From Oscheius sp. JU75 (taxonomy: Eukaryota; Nematoda; Chromadorea; Rhabditida; Rhabditidae), in the NCBI GenBank assembly GCA_037178855.1, contig JASJZC010000004.1, positions 3,720,001 through 3,784,000 of the forward strand: a stretch of DNA of 64,000 nt, given 5' to 3'. Position 1 is the first letter of the stretch. The number at the start of each line of letters is the position of its first letter. The position numbers were made by a program, and so were the translations under genes. This document shows, in pieces, positions 9,801 to 21,905 of the stretch. The notes under the pieces are model-generated. The model had not been told where the DNA came from and made no database searches. It saw nothing but the letters and a program-made list of their open reading frames with translations.

Positions 9801-12483
9801 CGAGAAAGCCATGTCAACAGCATTGTCGTCTCCGGGACCACCATAATTGAATTTGATTCGGTGACGAACCATATCAGAGAAGTATTCTTTCGCTTCTTTC
9901 GAAGTGGAAGTACCTTAACCAAGCGAACTTTCACACCTCCAAAAAAATCTTACCCAATCCCTTGTAGTACTTAATACGGTACTTGTCAGAATTCGGTGTG
10001 TTGTTCTTCCACTCGTGATATTCAGGCATCGAGAAGAAGGAGAGTTCCTCTTTGCCACGGATAGCCTTGACGATAGGGGTGATGAACTGCTCGACGAAGT
10101 TCCGTTGAATGAGACTCGGCCAGTTGTGATGGATGAAATTGATCACAAGTCCCTTGATGTGGCTTCCGTCCTGATCTTGATCGGCCATGATCATCACACT
10201 TCCGTAGCGTAAAGACTTGAAGTCTTCCTCCGTCTGGTACTTCTTCTTGTATTGTAGTCCAAGAATCTTGATCAGCGCGTTGATTTCGACATTTTCGGAC
10301 ACCTGAATTACATGTTTGCAAGTACGCTGAAGCAGAAATTACCTGTTTCATATTTCCATCACGAACGTTCAGTAGTTTACCACGCAGTGGGAATACTCCG
10401 TAACGATCTCTTCCAACTACGGCCAGTCCAGAAACGGCAAGCGTTTTGGCCGAGTCTCCCTCGGTCAGGATAAGAGTACACTGCTGCGAGTTTTTTGTTC
10501 CAGCATCGTTAGCGTCCTCGAGCTTCGGAATACCCTGAAAAAAAAGAACGATTTTATGGAACAAACTGCACAAAGAATCAGGTAGAGTGGTCATGTCTTC
10601 TCAGCTTCGCCTTTTGGTAATCATCTTTGTTATCTCTCGCGAGATGAAATGTCGCATATCGCCTTTAGACATGTACATTACGCTGTAGACCATGTCACTA
10701 AAGATATGCTTGTGTTAACCGTCAACAGAGCAGATTTCTGACTTCAAGTTTCCGTCATCAAATCGTTACGTGCTCATTGACTAATTTATATTGTCATAAT
10801 AGTATTCTCATCATGGAAAACAGACCACTTGAACTAAATCACAGAATACCTTCAGCTTGGTGGTCTTTTTACCACTGCATTTCTTGTTCAGGTCTTCCTG
10901 CTGCTTGAACTTGACCCATGAGAGGACAGCATCCACGACACCACATTTTTGGGCCTGTGCAGCGAACTTGTCCGAGAGGTCGCACCTCGATCCGAAACTT
11001 TTGGCTTGAAGAGTCATCGTTTCCTTGGTCTGCGAGTCGAATGTGGGGTTTTCGATGAGACAGTTCACGAAGACCCACATGTGGTTTCGGACCTGAAACA
11101 GCCTTGTTTTGGAAACAAAAAGCATTGAATACTTGGAAAGGCTTCACATTCACGGTACTTTTTCCAACTTTCTTCTTGATAACATCGATCATCTTGGCAA
11201 TCATGGCGTCAGTAACATGATCGACGTGGCGTCCTCCTTTGGTAGTGGCGATACTGTTGACGAAAGAGACTTGCTTAAATCCAGCCTCAGAGACAGTAAG
11301 CGCAACTTCCCAGCGACTGCCGATACTCTCGTAGACAACTTTAGCATCTTCGCCGATGTTATCCCTCGTGTACTGCTCGACATACTGTTCGAATCCTTGA
11401 ACCTGAAGATGTCACTGGGAAAGAGATAGAGTTAAGACGTACCGGTACCACTTTTCCGTTGAGATAAACCTTGACTCCTTTTGTGCTTCCAGCCACGTCG
11501 AAGGCTCTGCGCATCATCAGATGGATGATGTCATCGTCAAGCTCCGTCATTTTGAACTTGGCCAAGTCGGGTTTGAAGGTGACCTTGGTGAAATCATCGC
11601 CAGAAGAAGGTGTGATTGCGGCATCTTTCCCTTTTGTCATGTTGTTGATCCAGGTCTGCTTGAAAGCCTTCTTCGATTCGCGCGAAGATGTCTCCAGCGT
11701 GAACTCCGTGGAGAAGATGTTACATAGCTTGGCTCCGTAGCCGTTACGTCCACCAGTAACCTTCTTCTCGCTATCATCGTAGTTGGAGCTGGTCAGGAGA
11801 GTACCGAAGATGAGTTCGGGAACGTAGACGCCTTCGACCTTATGCATTTCAACAGGAACTCCGCGGCCGTTATTGAAGACAGAGATCGTATTTTTCTCCC
11901 TGAATAAACTATTATGACAGATTTATATTAAGGGCATACTTGTTGATATCTACTTTAATGAGCGACATCTTGGGATCGCGTTGCTTATTGTCAGCAGCAT
12001 TGACAAGTATCTCATCGAAAATTTTATAGAGTCCAGGAACATAGGTGATGTCCCGGGAGACGATCTTGGCCTCCTCAGGATCGTATACCCACATCGGCTA
12101 AAATAATTTAGATTATGGACACAAGGAAAAACTAACAGCTTTGTCAGTATATTCCACAGAACCAATGTAGGTGTCTGGACGAAGCAGAATGTGTTCCAAC
12201 TGGGTCTTCTTCTGGTAAATATCTTCGATGGCCATTTTCTTCTTCCCCTTGACGTTGTCCAAGTTGGTGAAGACATTCCGGTCTTCTTCGGTCATCGTAT
12301 GGTTGGCATCTTCTGAAAATAAAGCTATTGGATCATTTGCAGGTAAAACGCACGAGCTTTGTCCTTTTTTGGCTTCGTCTTATTCTCCTTGGTAGATTGC
12401 GACTTGGACTCCTTCGACTTTGTGTTTTTCGGAGCTTCGAACGAGTCATCCGAGACAATGAAATCGCTTTCACTGTCGCTCAT
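6861..12483 (-). CDS. top-2: DNA topoisomerase II
   Basis: ATP-dependent type IIA topoisomerase that passes one duplex through a transient double-strand break to decatenate chromosomes. The protein starts MSDSESDFIVSDDSFEA, just after CATTTTCAG in the 5' UTR. Order of domains: GHKL ATPase with FDEILVNAADNKQRD (about 12.0 kb) and GGRNGYGAKL (about 11.7 kb); the TOPRIM fold with EGDSAKTLAVSGLAVVGRD (about 10.4 kb) and MIMADQDQDGSHIKG (about 10.2 kb); then the cleavage domain with LQGGKDSASPRYIFT, whose catalytic tyrosine codon is at 9267-9265. A charged, low-complexity C-terminal tail ends at 6861 with KSKRHIDSDSE. All key residues are present. There are about fifteen short introns plus one longer one (about 10535-10852) between KKTTKLK and GIPKLEDAN. 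It is divergent from the next gene, with 0.8 kb between starts. Confidence 0.97.
10535..10852 (-). other. Long intron of TOP2 with a strong hairpin
   Basis: About 318 bases, against 40-50 for the other introns of this gene. It contains an inverted repeat (GACATG ... CATGTC flanked by TTTA/TAAA; plus-strand positions about 10663-10703) with a 17-base loop. Possible C-box and D-box strings are present, but not at a spacing that makes a C/D RNA. No coding potential seen. Confidence 0.35.
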
Positions 12484-13280
12484 AATTGAGCGATCTGAAA
12501 ATGGGAATGCGAATCAAATAACTGGTAGTTCGATCTGAGACAAAACGAGATTGTTAGCATAAAAATACAGCTTCAAACTCCACCCACAGCATGTTCGAAA
12601 TATGCGGGGATTTACCAATAAGCGTAGAACGAGTGGACAAGTAAGCATGACATGAGCTGAAATAAAACATGTATTTTCGGAGTGGCCCTAAAAGAAGATT
12701 TCGAATAAAATTGGTTAGCGCGTTCAATATAGGGCGCGATTACTTCGCTCAGAGGATGCATCGGGACAAAAAGTGTTCTTTTACAAGAGAAAGTAAAATT
12801 AACATTAAAACAAAGAAAAGATATATAAAAGAATTGTGAACAGGCATACAGAGAGGTGTTTTCGCGTCGGAAGCGCGACCATAAGAAAATAGGCGGCAAC
12901 TTAAATTTTTGTACCAGAAACTAGCCTCTTTGAACACTGTGTTCATATAGAGAGAGGAGAGTGGAGATCATGTATACTACATTAGCACTTGGTCCTGCAA
13001 GCTGGGCGCAAACGTTTGGTGGACTATATAGAGAACAATATTTCAAGCTTGACTATTTTTGAAGAATTGGTTTTCTCCAATAGCCGCGAAACGAAACTCT
13101 ACCGTAATTATAAACGTCAGCTCGGAATCCTAAAATCCTCCCGCTTTTATGGACTGTGATTCCACACTTTTTGCACTGTTTCCGGCTCATCTTTTAAATC
13201 TTAAATTCTCTTTCGAAAAAAAGGAAAATATCGCCTATCATTGTTGTATCACGCTTAGTTCTGACTTGAACAGGAGAATA
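12484..13280. other. Divergent promoter region (TOP2 / 13.3-kb gene)
   Basis: 800 bases between two divergent start codons. It is AT-rich, with a TATATAAA-like stretch near 12.82 kb and several T-tracts ending in AG. I see no supportable coding exon; the short minus-strand frames at 12.6-12.95 kb look like chance. Confidence 0.4.
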
Positions 13281-15510
13281 ATGCCTCTTTTAGCTACCGG
13301 TCAGATGGCTACGAACTTTGTCCCCACTAGCCTGAGAGAGGCGACCTCTGTTGGCTCGGAACGGCTATACTTCTTCCAGACGGCTTACGAAGACTATATT
13401 GCGGCACCGTCAAATGACACCATATCAAGTTCACTCATCGCTGCTGAAAAAGAGGTAAATTAACAATTAAACTGTTGTTTAGCCTGTTGTTTCAGCTAAA
13501 TATCGCCCACAGTTCCGATTTCTCCGCAATCTTGAGCAGAAGCGTCCCTTCCAAGAACGTGAAGATCGACCCCTTTGATATGGCGTCTTCAGCTTTGCTG
13601 CAGACCCACTTACGTGAACAAGGAGTCCAGTACAAGTCAGGCCTTCCATACGTCGATCTATGCGTCATTCTCGGACAGTTTGAAGAAGCTAAAGCTTTTG
13701 CTAAAACGTATCAGAAGGATTACGATGTTCTTCGTATACCTACGGGTATGCGTTTTCCTCAAGACGAGATATATACGAAACTTTAGAAAGAACGGATGGG
13801 ACCTCGAAATATATGTCAGAAGCAGCTCTCGCTTTCTTCTATTGTACAAACTCTGACTCGGCTCGCCTCACCGCCCTGATCTACCGAACTGTAGACAGCA
13901 GCCAAGCAGAATACTATCTTGTCATGGCTGAACTCTGGTCGTTGGGATTTCACTGGGATGCCTACTGTCTCGCGAAGCTCAAATATCCTGATGCCTTCTT
14001 CACGGTGGATCTAGCGAAGAGGCTCAAAGAACTTCTTCCTCAATCCGAATCCTCTGGAAGCCGCAGCTGTGCCCTTCAAGAAATGCTCAAGAGTGATTCC
14101 TTCAACGGCTTTACCGACGACATCTTTCGAGAGCAAGATCCTGTTCGTTTATCCCAGTCGTTCTCATGCAATCCAATCTTTTAGATCTGGCTCTATCGTT
14201 TGCTGAAATGCTTAATTATGAAGAACGAGCTGTGTTCTGACGAGTCGAGGAGGCTGAACGGGCGCATGAAGGCTGCTGTCATTCTACGTCAACTCGCTGT
14301 CAGCATCATCATCAAAATAGGACATACTGAAGCTGTCGCGATACTCGGAGACATGCTCGCGTTTCTGAAGACAAAGCCGGCTCTTCTTGGGGACTTGTTC
14401 AATCTCAAGGAGCGCATGCTTTTGGAGAAATGTATTGGTATGCTCGGTGCCGTCTACAGTGCCATATCGCGAGTTTCTTTCACGAATGGTTCGGCTAACA
14501 ATCAAGGTACTGTGGGTCGTCCGTTCTTTTATCAAAGCTACTTCAGCTCTGGTGAAAGACATCAAAGATACGTGGCATATGCTCGTCCCTGATCTCTGGC
14601 GAGAGAGCGCACATCGAGACGCTTTGAAGGACCTGGGATCTTCTCTGGGACATTCTCTCTCGTCCATAGAGAGGTGCTTCGTGGCTCCGTATCAAACCAA
14701 AGCGGCCAGTTCCGTACATCTGCTGTTTTTAATCCCTCCCATTTTAGAACTTCCTCAAACATTCAATCAATTTCTTGTGCGATCTCGTTGGCTCTCCAAA
14801 CGCGTCTTCTCAGGACATGGAAGGACCTGCTGAGCAGAAGTTCACCAAGCTCATTGACGACCTTGGACTGCTACAATCTGCCACACCAAAACGTCCTCGT
14901 CTCGAAGTCAAAAGTGACGTAGTCTTCCTTATTCTAATCAAATCGTGTTTAGAAGAACAGAAGTCAGAGGGAGGAGCCAGCAGTGTTCCGGGCTCTGCCG
15001 GTGATACCCGTGTCGGTTTCAATGACCAATTATGCAATCAAAAGCCTTCACTGTCTCGATACCCAGCTAACACCGTTGTGGCGTTCCAATCTGGCGGGTT
15101 TGAGGTCGAAGATGGCAAGCCAAGCAACTTCGGCAAATGGGCTCTGCCGAAACCTCAAAATAACCGAGGAAGTGGCAATGGAAATCAGCCTTTCCGTGGA
15201 AGTTAGTGACTTGCATCAATTATACTTTTACGCTAATTTTCCAGATAATCTGAATAAGTCGTTCGGCGCTCAACAATTGAATTCGTACAGAGGAGGAAAT
15301 GGCTACAATCGAGGAGGTCAGTGTTGTTCTTCAATATTTGCTAAGATGGTTTTTCAGCCAATCTAAACAGTTCCTTTGCTCAGAATACTGGTGGCCACCG
15401 GAATGGAAACGGTTTGTCCCGTGGTGGAGGTTAGTCACATTGTAATAGTTTGTAAACTTTGCTCATTTCCAGACAATCTCAACAAATCGATGCATTGTGG
15501 CAATTTTTGA
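13281..15510 (+). CDS. Unrecognised alpha-helical protein with Asn/Gly-rich repeated tail
   Basis: About ten exons join in phase from MPLLATGQMATNFVPTSL to a stop at 15510, giving roughly 600 residues. The body is helical and Leu/Ala-rich (for example LPYVDLCVILGQFEEAKAFA, YYLVMAELWSLGFHWDAYCL, MKAAVILRQLAVSIIIKIG), like helical-repeat scaffold proteins such as nucleoporins or complex subunits. The C-terminus becomes low in complexity. The last three small exons each begin with NLN[K/S]S[F/M], and the first two end in a Gly/Arg-rich stretch, as if one exon had been duplicated. I considered an ELYS-like nucleoporin because of the helical fold and the FG-poor Asn/Gly tail, but cannot show it. 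AATAAA lies 77 bases after the stop. Confidence 0.7.
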
Positions 15511-15586
15511 TTGATGTATTTTCGCACCTTACCTCACTTTGTAAATCTTTCTCATAGTATTCATACTAACTATCTCACTATTTTGC

Positions 15587-15592
15587 AATAAA
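15587..15592 (+). promoter_or_regulatory. Polyadenylation signal AATAAA
   Basis: Canonical hexamer 77 bases downstream of the stop at 15510, in AT-rich sequence, consistent with the 3' end of that gene. Confidence 0.6.
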
Positions 15593-16366
15593 TTGTCATG
15601 CTCTATCTTGTGTATCACTTTTTTGCGAACTCTGTGATGTGAAGGACGGCCTGTGTTCCCTCTATGCACAGCTGATCAGATTGACGTTTAAAATCTGATC
15701 TATCAAGGATCCTTTCAACGCAAAATCAAGGTCATTGTTCTATCCTGTTTTCTTACTCTCGACTCAATTCTGTCTCTAGAGAAGATCATACAGATGAAGG
15801 TCTAAACAAACCGATTCGCCTACAAAACCTGCGTCAGATGAAACGCATCTTTGCGAAAAAAAGTTATTGCCAACCAGTCGCTTACGCTACTCGCGGTTAG
15901 TACTAGTTTTGCAGCTTGAGTTGTCAAGTCTAATCTAGGATAATACTTGGCAGAAAAGACTACACGAATTGTGTCCGGTGTAATCCGGAATAATACTTGA
16001 CATGTGTTAAGGATAGATGCCTTTTGCTATTTTTAAAGGTAGGATTTTGGGTGGCAAGTCAACTTTGAGTGCCCACTAGAGCATTGCTTTTGGCGGAGGA
16101 AATCCAATCACATCGAACTGTCGGTCCACTTCAAGCCAGTGCTAGTTCTTCTCTTTCCGTCTAAAGGCATCTTTTTCCAAGCCATCTAAAGAAACCACCG
16201 ACGGACGACTGGCTCTTCTATCTCGTGCTAACTGCTACAAAACCGACAGAATCGGAGAAGATCATACAGAAGAAGGACGACGAGGTGAAAATTCTTTCCT
16301 GATCCGACAGTTGGCTCCTCGCAAGCCCAAAGATGTCCTTGTGGAAAGCAAGATGGGCGTTTCCCA
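15593..16366. other. Gene-free stretch with short repeated motifs
   Basis: No coding region seen. Short repeats stand out: GAGAAGATCATACAGA near 15779 and again near 16254; CTACAAAACC near 15820 and 16230; ATAATACTTG(G/A)CA near 15940 and 15991; and ACATCGAACTGTCGG near 16112, recurring near 16716 downstream. This suggests decayed local duplication or a mobile-element remnant. Confidence 0.35.
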
Positions 16367-16696
16367 GTGACCGAAGAGAACGGAAAAACCCAACTAGATC
16401 ACGTGCACTTGTTCCTCCACCACATGTTAGTTTATGATATCAAACAGGCTGTCATTTTGGAGAGTCTCGGCATTTCGTGCACTCCGCATAACATTTGGAT
16501 TTCTACAACATCCCCTGCCAAGTTGATCTTGAAACTTACAAATGTCGGAACGGAGGCTTGCGTCGTCAACAACTGTGAGAAAGAAAGAAAGGACTGTAGA
16601 CTAACTCTGCCGGCATCAGGAGAAGAGACCGTCACGCTGAGCCGTAGAATGGTGAAAAGTGCTGTGCAAATAGATCACAAGTGTCTGCTTCTATAA
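16367..16696 (+). CDS. Small ORF, possible beta-sandwich (MSP-like) protein
   Basis: An open frame of 109 codons. The part from SLGISCTPHNIWISTTSPAK through LILKLTNVGTEACVV to LTLPASGEETVTLSR has alternating hydrophobic strands and the loose pattern of major-sperm-protein or Ig-like domains. The match is weak and based on spacing only. Another possible start lies upstream at 16333 in a different frame, but it would need a 22-base intron. Downstream DNA (16.7-17.06 kb) has another open frame that shares a 15-base block with the upstream repeat region. It may be a real small gene or a decayed copy. Confidence 0.3.
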   Translation: MTEENGKTQLDHVHLFLHHMLVYDIKQAVILESLGISCTPHNIWISTTSPAKLILKLTNVGTEACVVNNCEKERKDCRLTLPASGEETVTLSRRMVKSAVQIDHKCLLL

Positions 16697-17251
16697 AATT
16701 TTCTTTTAAGCTAATTACATCGAACTGTCGGAAGTCGAAGCCAGTTCCTTTTCATCAAAACCCGATCTACACGTACGCAGAGCACCTCAAAGTCGTGGTG
16801 GAAAGTTTTCTGAGAATTCCATCCGGCTGCTCGTATGAACTTTCGGAAGGATGTATATGCATCGATGAATCCTATGAGTGTCGCGACTGCGAAAGTGGCG
16901 TTCTCGCTCAAAGAAAAAGAGGAAAGGACGCACTTGTCATCTCAAGAAAAGATGGTCATAACTTCAGCTTCCTGCTGTGTCTAATTCGTGGTCTTAAAAT
17001 AAAGTGTACAATTTTGGCCTTGTTTTTGCACCTCTTATGTTCCCGCCGAGTGTCGACCATCTGATCAAATCAACTCATCCAAAAGAAGTCTTCGACGCGC
17101 CAGTATCCAGGTCGGACCCGCCGACGAGTTGGAAAAAGCGGCTTTGCTAGCTAATTGGATAAAATCTAGGAGGGAAATGGCAATGGTCGACAAGAACATT
17201 TATAGGTAAAAAAAATTATAAAAAGTAAAAAGTAAAACACGTATCGCAGAA

Positions 17252-19841
17252 TTATTGTACAAATTTGTTGGTGTAGGAAACTTCAGGAACAGGAGCGATC
17301 GGTTCCGGTAGAGTTGGAGCTTCGGTAGTCTCTCCCTGTTCGTCAGTATGCACAGGATTGTTAAAAGTCTAAATTGCGCGCGTTAGCGAAAAAAAAATAG
17401 TGCAAAACTAACCACAATAGTAGGAGGTGAGGAATCTCGAAGCTGGGAGTGAACCTTGTCAATAGTCGTCCTGGTGAAGTCGCTGGCCTTGTCGATAGTT
17501 GACTTGGTGAGCTCATTGAAGGCAGCATTTTTTCGATACAAGTAGACGAAGGCTACAGACATGGCCATAGTGATCAGCATGAGAAACCAGAAGATGCTCC
17601 ATCCAGACGTGGAAGCTGAATCATCGACGAAACTGTCCTTCTCTCCCATCGAACGTTTAGTAGGAACGCAAGTGTTGTGCTCGTTCGAATAGAACATCTC
17701 CTCTGGGCAGATACACGACGCTCGAACAGATTCTTTGGTGCCAGGAACCGGGACGCACATGGCCATTGATATACAGGCATCTTTCTCGCAAGGATTTCTT
17801 CCGATGCCGTTCTGGAATTGCAACAATGAGTCAATGAACAATAAGTATACCTGGAAGCTAGGATGTTGAATAGCGATTCCATTGGGGTACATAGAGAAGT
17901 GATGCATTGTGTCAGGTGTCGAATGATGCTCCGAAATCTCGACAAACTTCAGTGTTTCGGTCTCCCAGTCGGTCCAATAGAGTCGGCCGTCGAAGAAGGC
18001 TATATGGTAGGGCTGGTGGACTCCACGGCTCAGGACAACGTGTCGTTCATGGTTAGCAAGCGTGATCTTCTCGATCATCGCAGCATCACCGAAATACAGT
18101 TCATTTCTGATGGGATCGAGCGCAAGGCCGCGAGGAGATTCCAACTTGTTATCAAGCAGCACACGAGCCTAAAACAATGCGGATGATTGGTGTAAGAAAG
18201 ACGTACATCAGCACCATCCATGGAGGCAGACATGATTCGAAACTTGTTGTTGAAACCTTCCATCCAGTACATCATACCAGAGGCCGGGTTAAGCGCCAAA
18301 CCACGATACAGTTGCTTCTTCGAGTGGTCATTTGGATGAGAAGTTTGTCCTTCGAGGATTCTTCGGCAGTTGGATGCATTAGATGAACACATGTATATTC
18401 CGGGAGCTTCAGCAGGAGCTGAATTGATAGATTTATAAGCCGACTCAGTGAATAACCTTGTTGTGTGTAGTAAACATTGCCAGACATGTAGTCGGTAGCA
18501 ACATACTCCAGGCCAGTGATATTTTCGCGGATAACAGTAAGGTGATCTTCCTTGTAGACCATCAAATCTCCGACATTCCCTGAGGACGAAACAACGTAAA
18601 GTTGTTTGCTGAGAGTATTGTAATCGAGGTTCTTGGCAATACGGTGAGATCCCAGTCGCGTGATCGTCTGGTATGCTACTTTGGAATGAGCCGGATCCGA
18701 AAGAGGCATTCGACGAATCTGAATCGGATGATATTAGCAGCTGAGTCTGTGCACACCTCAGAGCCAATAGCTAGGAAGATTTGACCTTCGTCAGGTCGTT
18801 CGACATGGCAACTATGTCCGTCCTTGGCAAGCTTGTATCCAGGCAAACAGTAGCACTTGTATTGCTGTCCGTCAACATTACAACCATGCTGGCATTTGGA
18901 TTTGCAAAGCTCCTCGATAGGCAGAACTTTGAAGATATCAGACATATCAGTCTCGTCATTTTCGCAGCCCACCTCGTCACTTCCGTCATCACAATCGGCT
19001 TCTGCGTCGCAAACCCAGTACGTTGGGATGCAGGCAGTGTTGTCCTGTAAAATTATGATAAGATAAATAAGAACTCGCGACACCTTGCAACGCTGATGTC
19101 CGAAAGGACAGAAAGAAATTTCGGCGGGAAGAGAGGAAGACATTATGCTTGTTGTCGAGTCCACGTGGGTCTTGCATCCCTGCTCATCGTCTCCATCGGG
19201 ACAATCCTAAAAAGAACGAAATTTAGATGGAAAAACCAAACGCACTTTGACACCATCACAAACGGCCTCCTGTGAAATACATTGATGTCCACTCTTACAG
19301 GAAAACCTCGAGTCAGGACAATCGTTTGTATGTGAAAGGAATGTTAAAGGAGCTTCTTCTGTGTCATCGGTCGAGCGCAGATGAGAGATGTCATAGCCTT
19401 CACACTCATGCTCGTCGTGTCCTCCCATACAGTCAATTTCGCCGTCGCACTTGAAGCTCTTGGAAATGCAAGCACCGTCGCGGCACATCATCTGTCCGGG
19501 TGAGCAGTCGTGAAGATAGGAGCATGCAGCCTCGTCCTAAAATAAATCCAGAACTTATGGTTTACAGAGGGAAACTGACAGAGCTGTCTTCGCAGTCTCC
19601 TATGTTATCGCAGTGCCATTCTAATGGGATGCATCTTCTTGTCGTTCCTACTTTGCAGTCAAAATGAATCGAAGAATTGCAAGGAGATATCGGTGACAAC
19701 AGCACTACCTGCAAATAAAAAATATAGTCAAAACGTTCAAAAAATGACATGACTGCAAAATAGCGCAGTAAACTCGAGAAATCTCACCTGTGGCAGGACG
19801 CCTAGCAGAAGAAACGTTCCAAAGCTTGAAGAAAAACCCAT
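17252..19841 (-). CDS. LDL-receptor-related single-pass receptor
   Basis: A signal peptide (MGFSSSFGTFLLLGVLPQVV) is followed by four LDL-receptor class A repeats with the calcium-binding acidic motif, e.g. CIPLEWHCDNIGDCEDSSDE, CISKSFKCDGEIDCMGGHDE, CISQEAVCDGVKDCPDGDDE and CIPTYWVCDAEADCDDGSDE. Next come an EGF-like module (CQHGCNVDGQQYKCYCLPGY), a YWTD beta-propeller (LALNPASGMMYWMEG, LALDPIRNELYFGD, FFDGRLYWTDWETE), a second EGF-like module (MCVPVPGTKESVRASCIC), a transmembrane helix (IFWFLMLITMAMSVAFVYLY) and a short cytoplasmic tail ending at 17252. It is smaller than LRP1/2 and closer in size to LDLR/VLDLR-type receptors. The tail carries TFNNPVH where the endocytic NPxY motif would be. 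Likely role: uptake of lipoprotein or yolk, or a Wnt/agrin-like co-receptor. Confidence 0.9.
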
Positions 19842-20397
19842 GACAGCCGAATAAGCTGGCCGAAACTCAGTGAAGAGAATAAAAAATATCGGTGCACAGT
19901 CGGCGAATGAACTTTTTTGGCGCCCAAACTGCTATCTTCGTTGACCGAGCTTTACGCGCGAATTCAAACGGCATATTTCTTCTAATAATAGCACTCCCTT
20001 ACGTAAGAAATACGCAATAAGGTATTCGCGTTTTTCGGGGAGAAGAGGATTTTTTCTGACTTTCTGATGCTCTGCATAGTTGTAGCCTGTAACCTGCTCT
20101 TCAACTATGGGGGGTGCTTATATTAAAGCTTCTATTCAGTTTTTTGGATTTGTTTATCTCCAGCCTTCGGCAAGGCACACTTTTTTTTTCTCTTCCTTAT
20201 TAATATGGCAGAACACAACATCAAAAGCAGGGTTCAGATTCATTGTAAGTAATCTTCTACACAAATCTCGCTAGACCAATGAAAAAGTTCTTCTACCCGT
20301 ATCGGTTTAATGGCAAACGACATTTGACTATGTATTTACGTCCGTGAGTATCCAGATCGGATCTGCCATTGAGTGGAGACCATGTTTCCAAAACATG
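19842..20397. other. Intergenic region
   Basis: About 550 bases between the receptor start and the F-box gene stop, both on the minus strand. T-tracts and ordinary AT-rich sequence; no coding exon or repeat that I can support. Confidence 0.4.
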
Positions 20398-21905
20398 TTA
20401 GTTCCAGTACCGCATTAGGATCAGCGGGGTGAAATGTTCGGAATCTGAACAGAGTTGACGTGGCTTTTCAACTCTCACCCACCGGCAATATGGAAAGTCT
20501 ACAAGGATTCCTTGGTCGCCCATTAGACCAGACCGCGCGGCCACAGTTCGAAACTCGCTGATCGTGAAAGTGGCGTTGAAATGGATTCCTCGTATTATCC
20601 ACGGCGAGAGTAGCCCTCTCCAACCCTGAAATGTGTTCATTTCCCAAACTCTGTCTCTTTTGGAACATACTCGAAGAAATGAGATCATGTCTTCAGCCGA
20701 AATCAAAGATATCACTTGAGGACATTCACTGTAGACTCGGAATTCGAGGCAGTGTTGATGACTGGTAAGAAGACTAGTAAGCACAGTTCCTATGATGGTT
20801 GTTTTTGGATGAACAAGTTCTCTAAACCATTAATATCAACCCAGAGGATATTCTCGAGTTCCTGACGATGAGTTGGGTCCAGCTTCAAATGGAGATACCG
20901 CACTTGACTCAAGTCCACGTGTTCCTGAACCTTGTTTGGTAAGTCTGCCTAATTTTAAAAAGTACCAAAGCGTTTCCTTCTCCGAAGCACTCAGTTGCTG
21001 TCATGTTCTCCAAAATGAGATTCTTTATCCTCAGCGAATAAAGTCTCTTCCGCGATAGTGGACCAAAACACCACGGGAAATTGAGACTGTGGGAGGTCAG
21101 AAGTAAAGACCTGAAGGATATACTTTTTAGTAGCGAGATTTGTACTCACTTCAAGTCGACTTCTGTACAAACCCTGAAACAAAAGTCCATGATGTGAGCA
21201 AATTTCTCGTCAGTGGCTCTGGCAGTTGTCCTCCTTCCGATCTTTCTTACGTCGAACCGAATAGCTTCGATCCTCATATACTTCAGAAGACCCTCTACTA
21301 CAGTTGAGTCTGCCTTGACCGGTCGTCGTTGATCGTCGGCACTTTCCCATTCACACTCCATCAGGCCAACTCTGTGAGTCAAGTACAGCTGAGTCCAGTT
21401 CCCATTCGCTCTCCAACAGCACTTCAGCTTGTTCTTGTAATCTAAACCGAAAAATTGCTCAGGGTCAGAGACAGACTTACCTGCTTTCGTATCGTCGAAG
21501 ACCGTAAAAGTGTACTGTATCATTGGATGTCTTCCATCGACAGACTCGTCGGTCGGATCCATGTCCATCACGTCGACACGGCAATGTGCTGGTACTCTAG
21601 AACCAGGGTAAGAGTTGTTCTCTGATAACTTACAGTTTCATCTTTCGAAGGTTTTGCTGTATTATTGTTCGCCATCGATAGTTCACTCTGCTGGCTGAGA
21701 ATACCAGCGATTTGGAATCGAGCAAGCAGAAGATCTGGAATTTTATGAATTCAATCAAACAGTTCGGCTCTGTTAGCTAAACAGAAAGTACGCAACAGTC
21801 TTGTTGAACCACTCGAACAGTAGTTCCAATGATGAACCGTACCTTGACAAGAATCTCCACCGGAAGTTGACCGAAGGGACTCTCGTCCCCTGTGTTCGAA
21901 CTCAT
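20398..21905 (-). CDS. F-box protein (nematode FBX type)
   Basis: The N-terminus reads ESPFGQLPVEILVK, spliced to IFCLLDSKSLVFSASRVN and YRWRTIIQQNLRKMK: a complete F-box whose LP-[VL]-E-[IL] opening and W-x-x-I end are clear. The remainder resembles the variable substrate-binding half of nematode F-box proteins, with hydrophobic and charged alternation (KYMRIEAIRFDVRKIGRR, HVDLSQVRYLHLKLD, SECPQVISLISAEDMISFLR). The stop is at 20398. F-box proteins recruit targets to SCF ubiquitin ligases. The F-box exon join and the last intron (20790-20827) are clean. The model between about 20.95 and 21.15 kb is uncertain, since joining the frames there needs an intron shorter than 20 bases or an unrecognised site. 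A second F-box gene lies at 60.3 kb. Confidence 0.75.

Noticed and set aside
10535..10852. C/D-box snoRNA in the TOP2 intron
   Set aside because: An ATGATGA box is present, but the nearest CTGA is about 180 bases away and there is no terminal stem.
20940..21010. Ultra-short (17-22 base) introns in the F-box gene and the 16.4-kb ORF
   Set aside because: These are needed only by uncertain models; all firmly modelled introns are 35 bases or longer, so I treat them as modelling errors.
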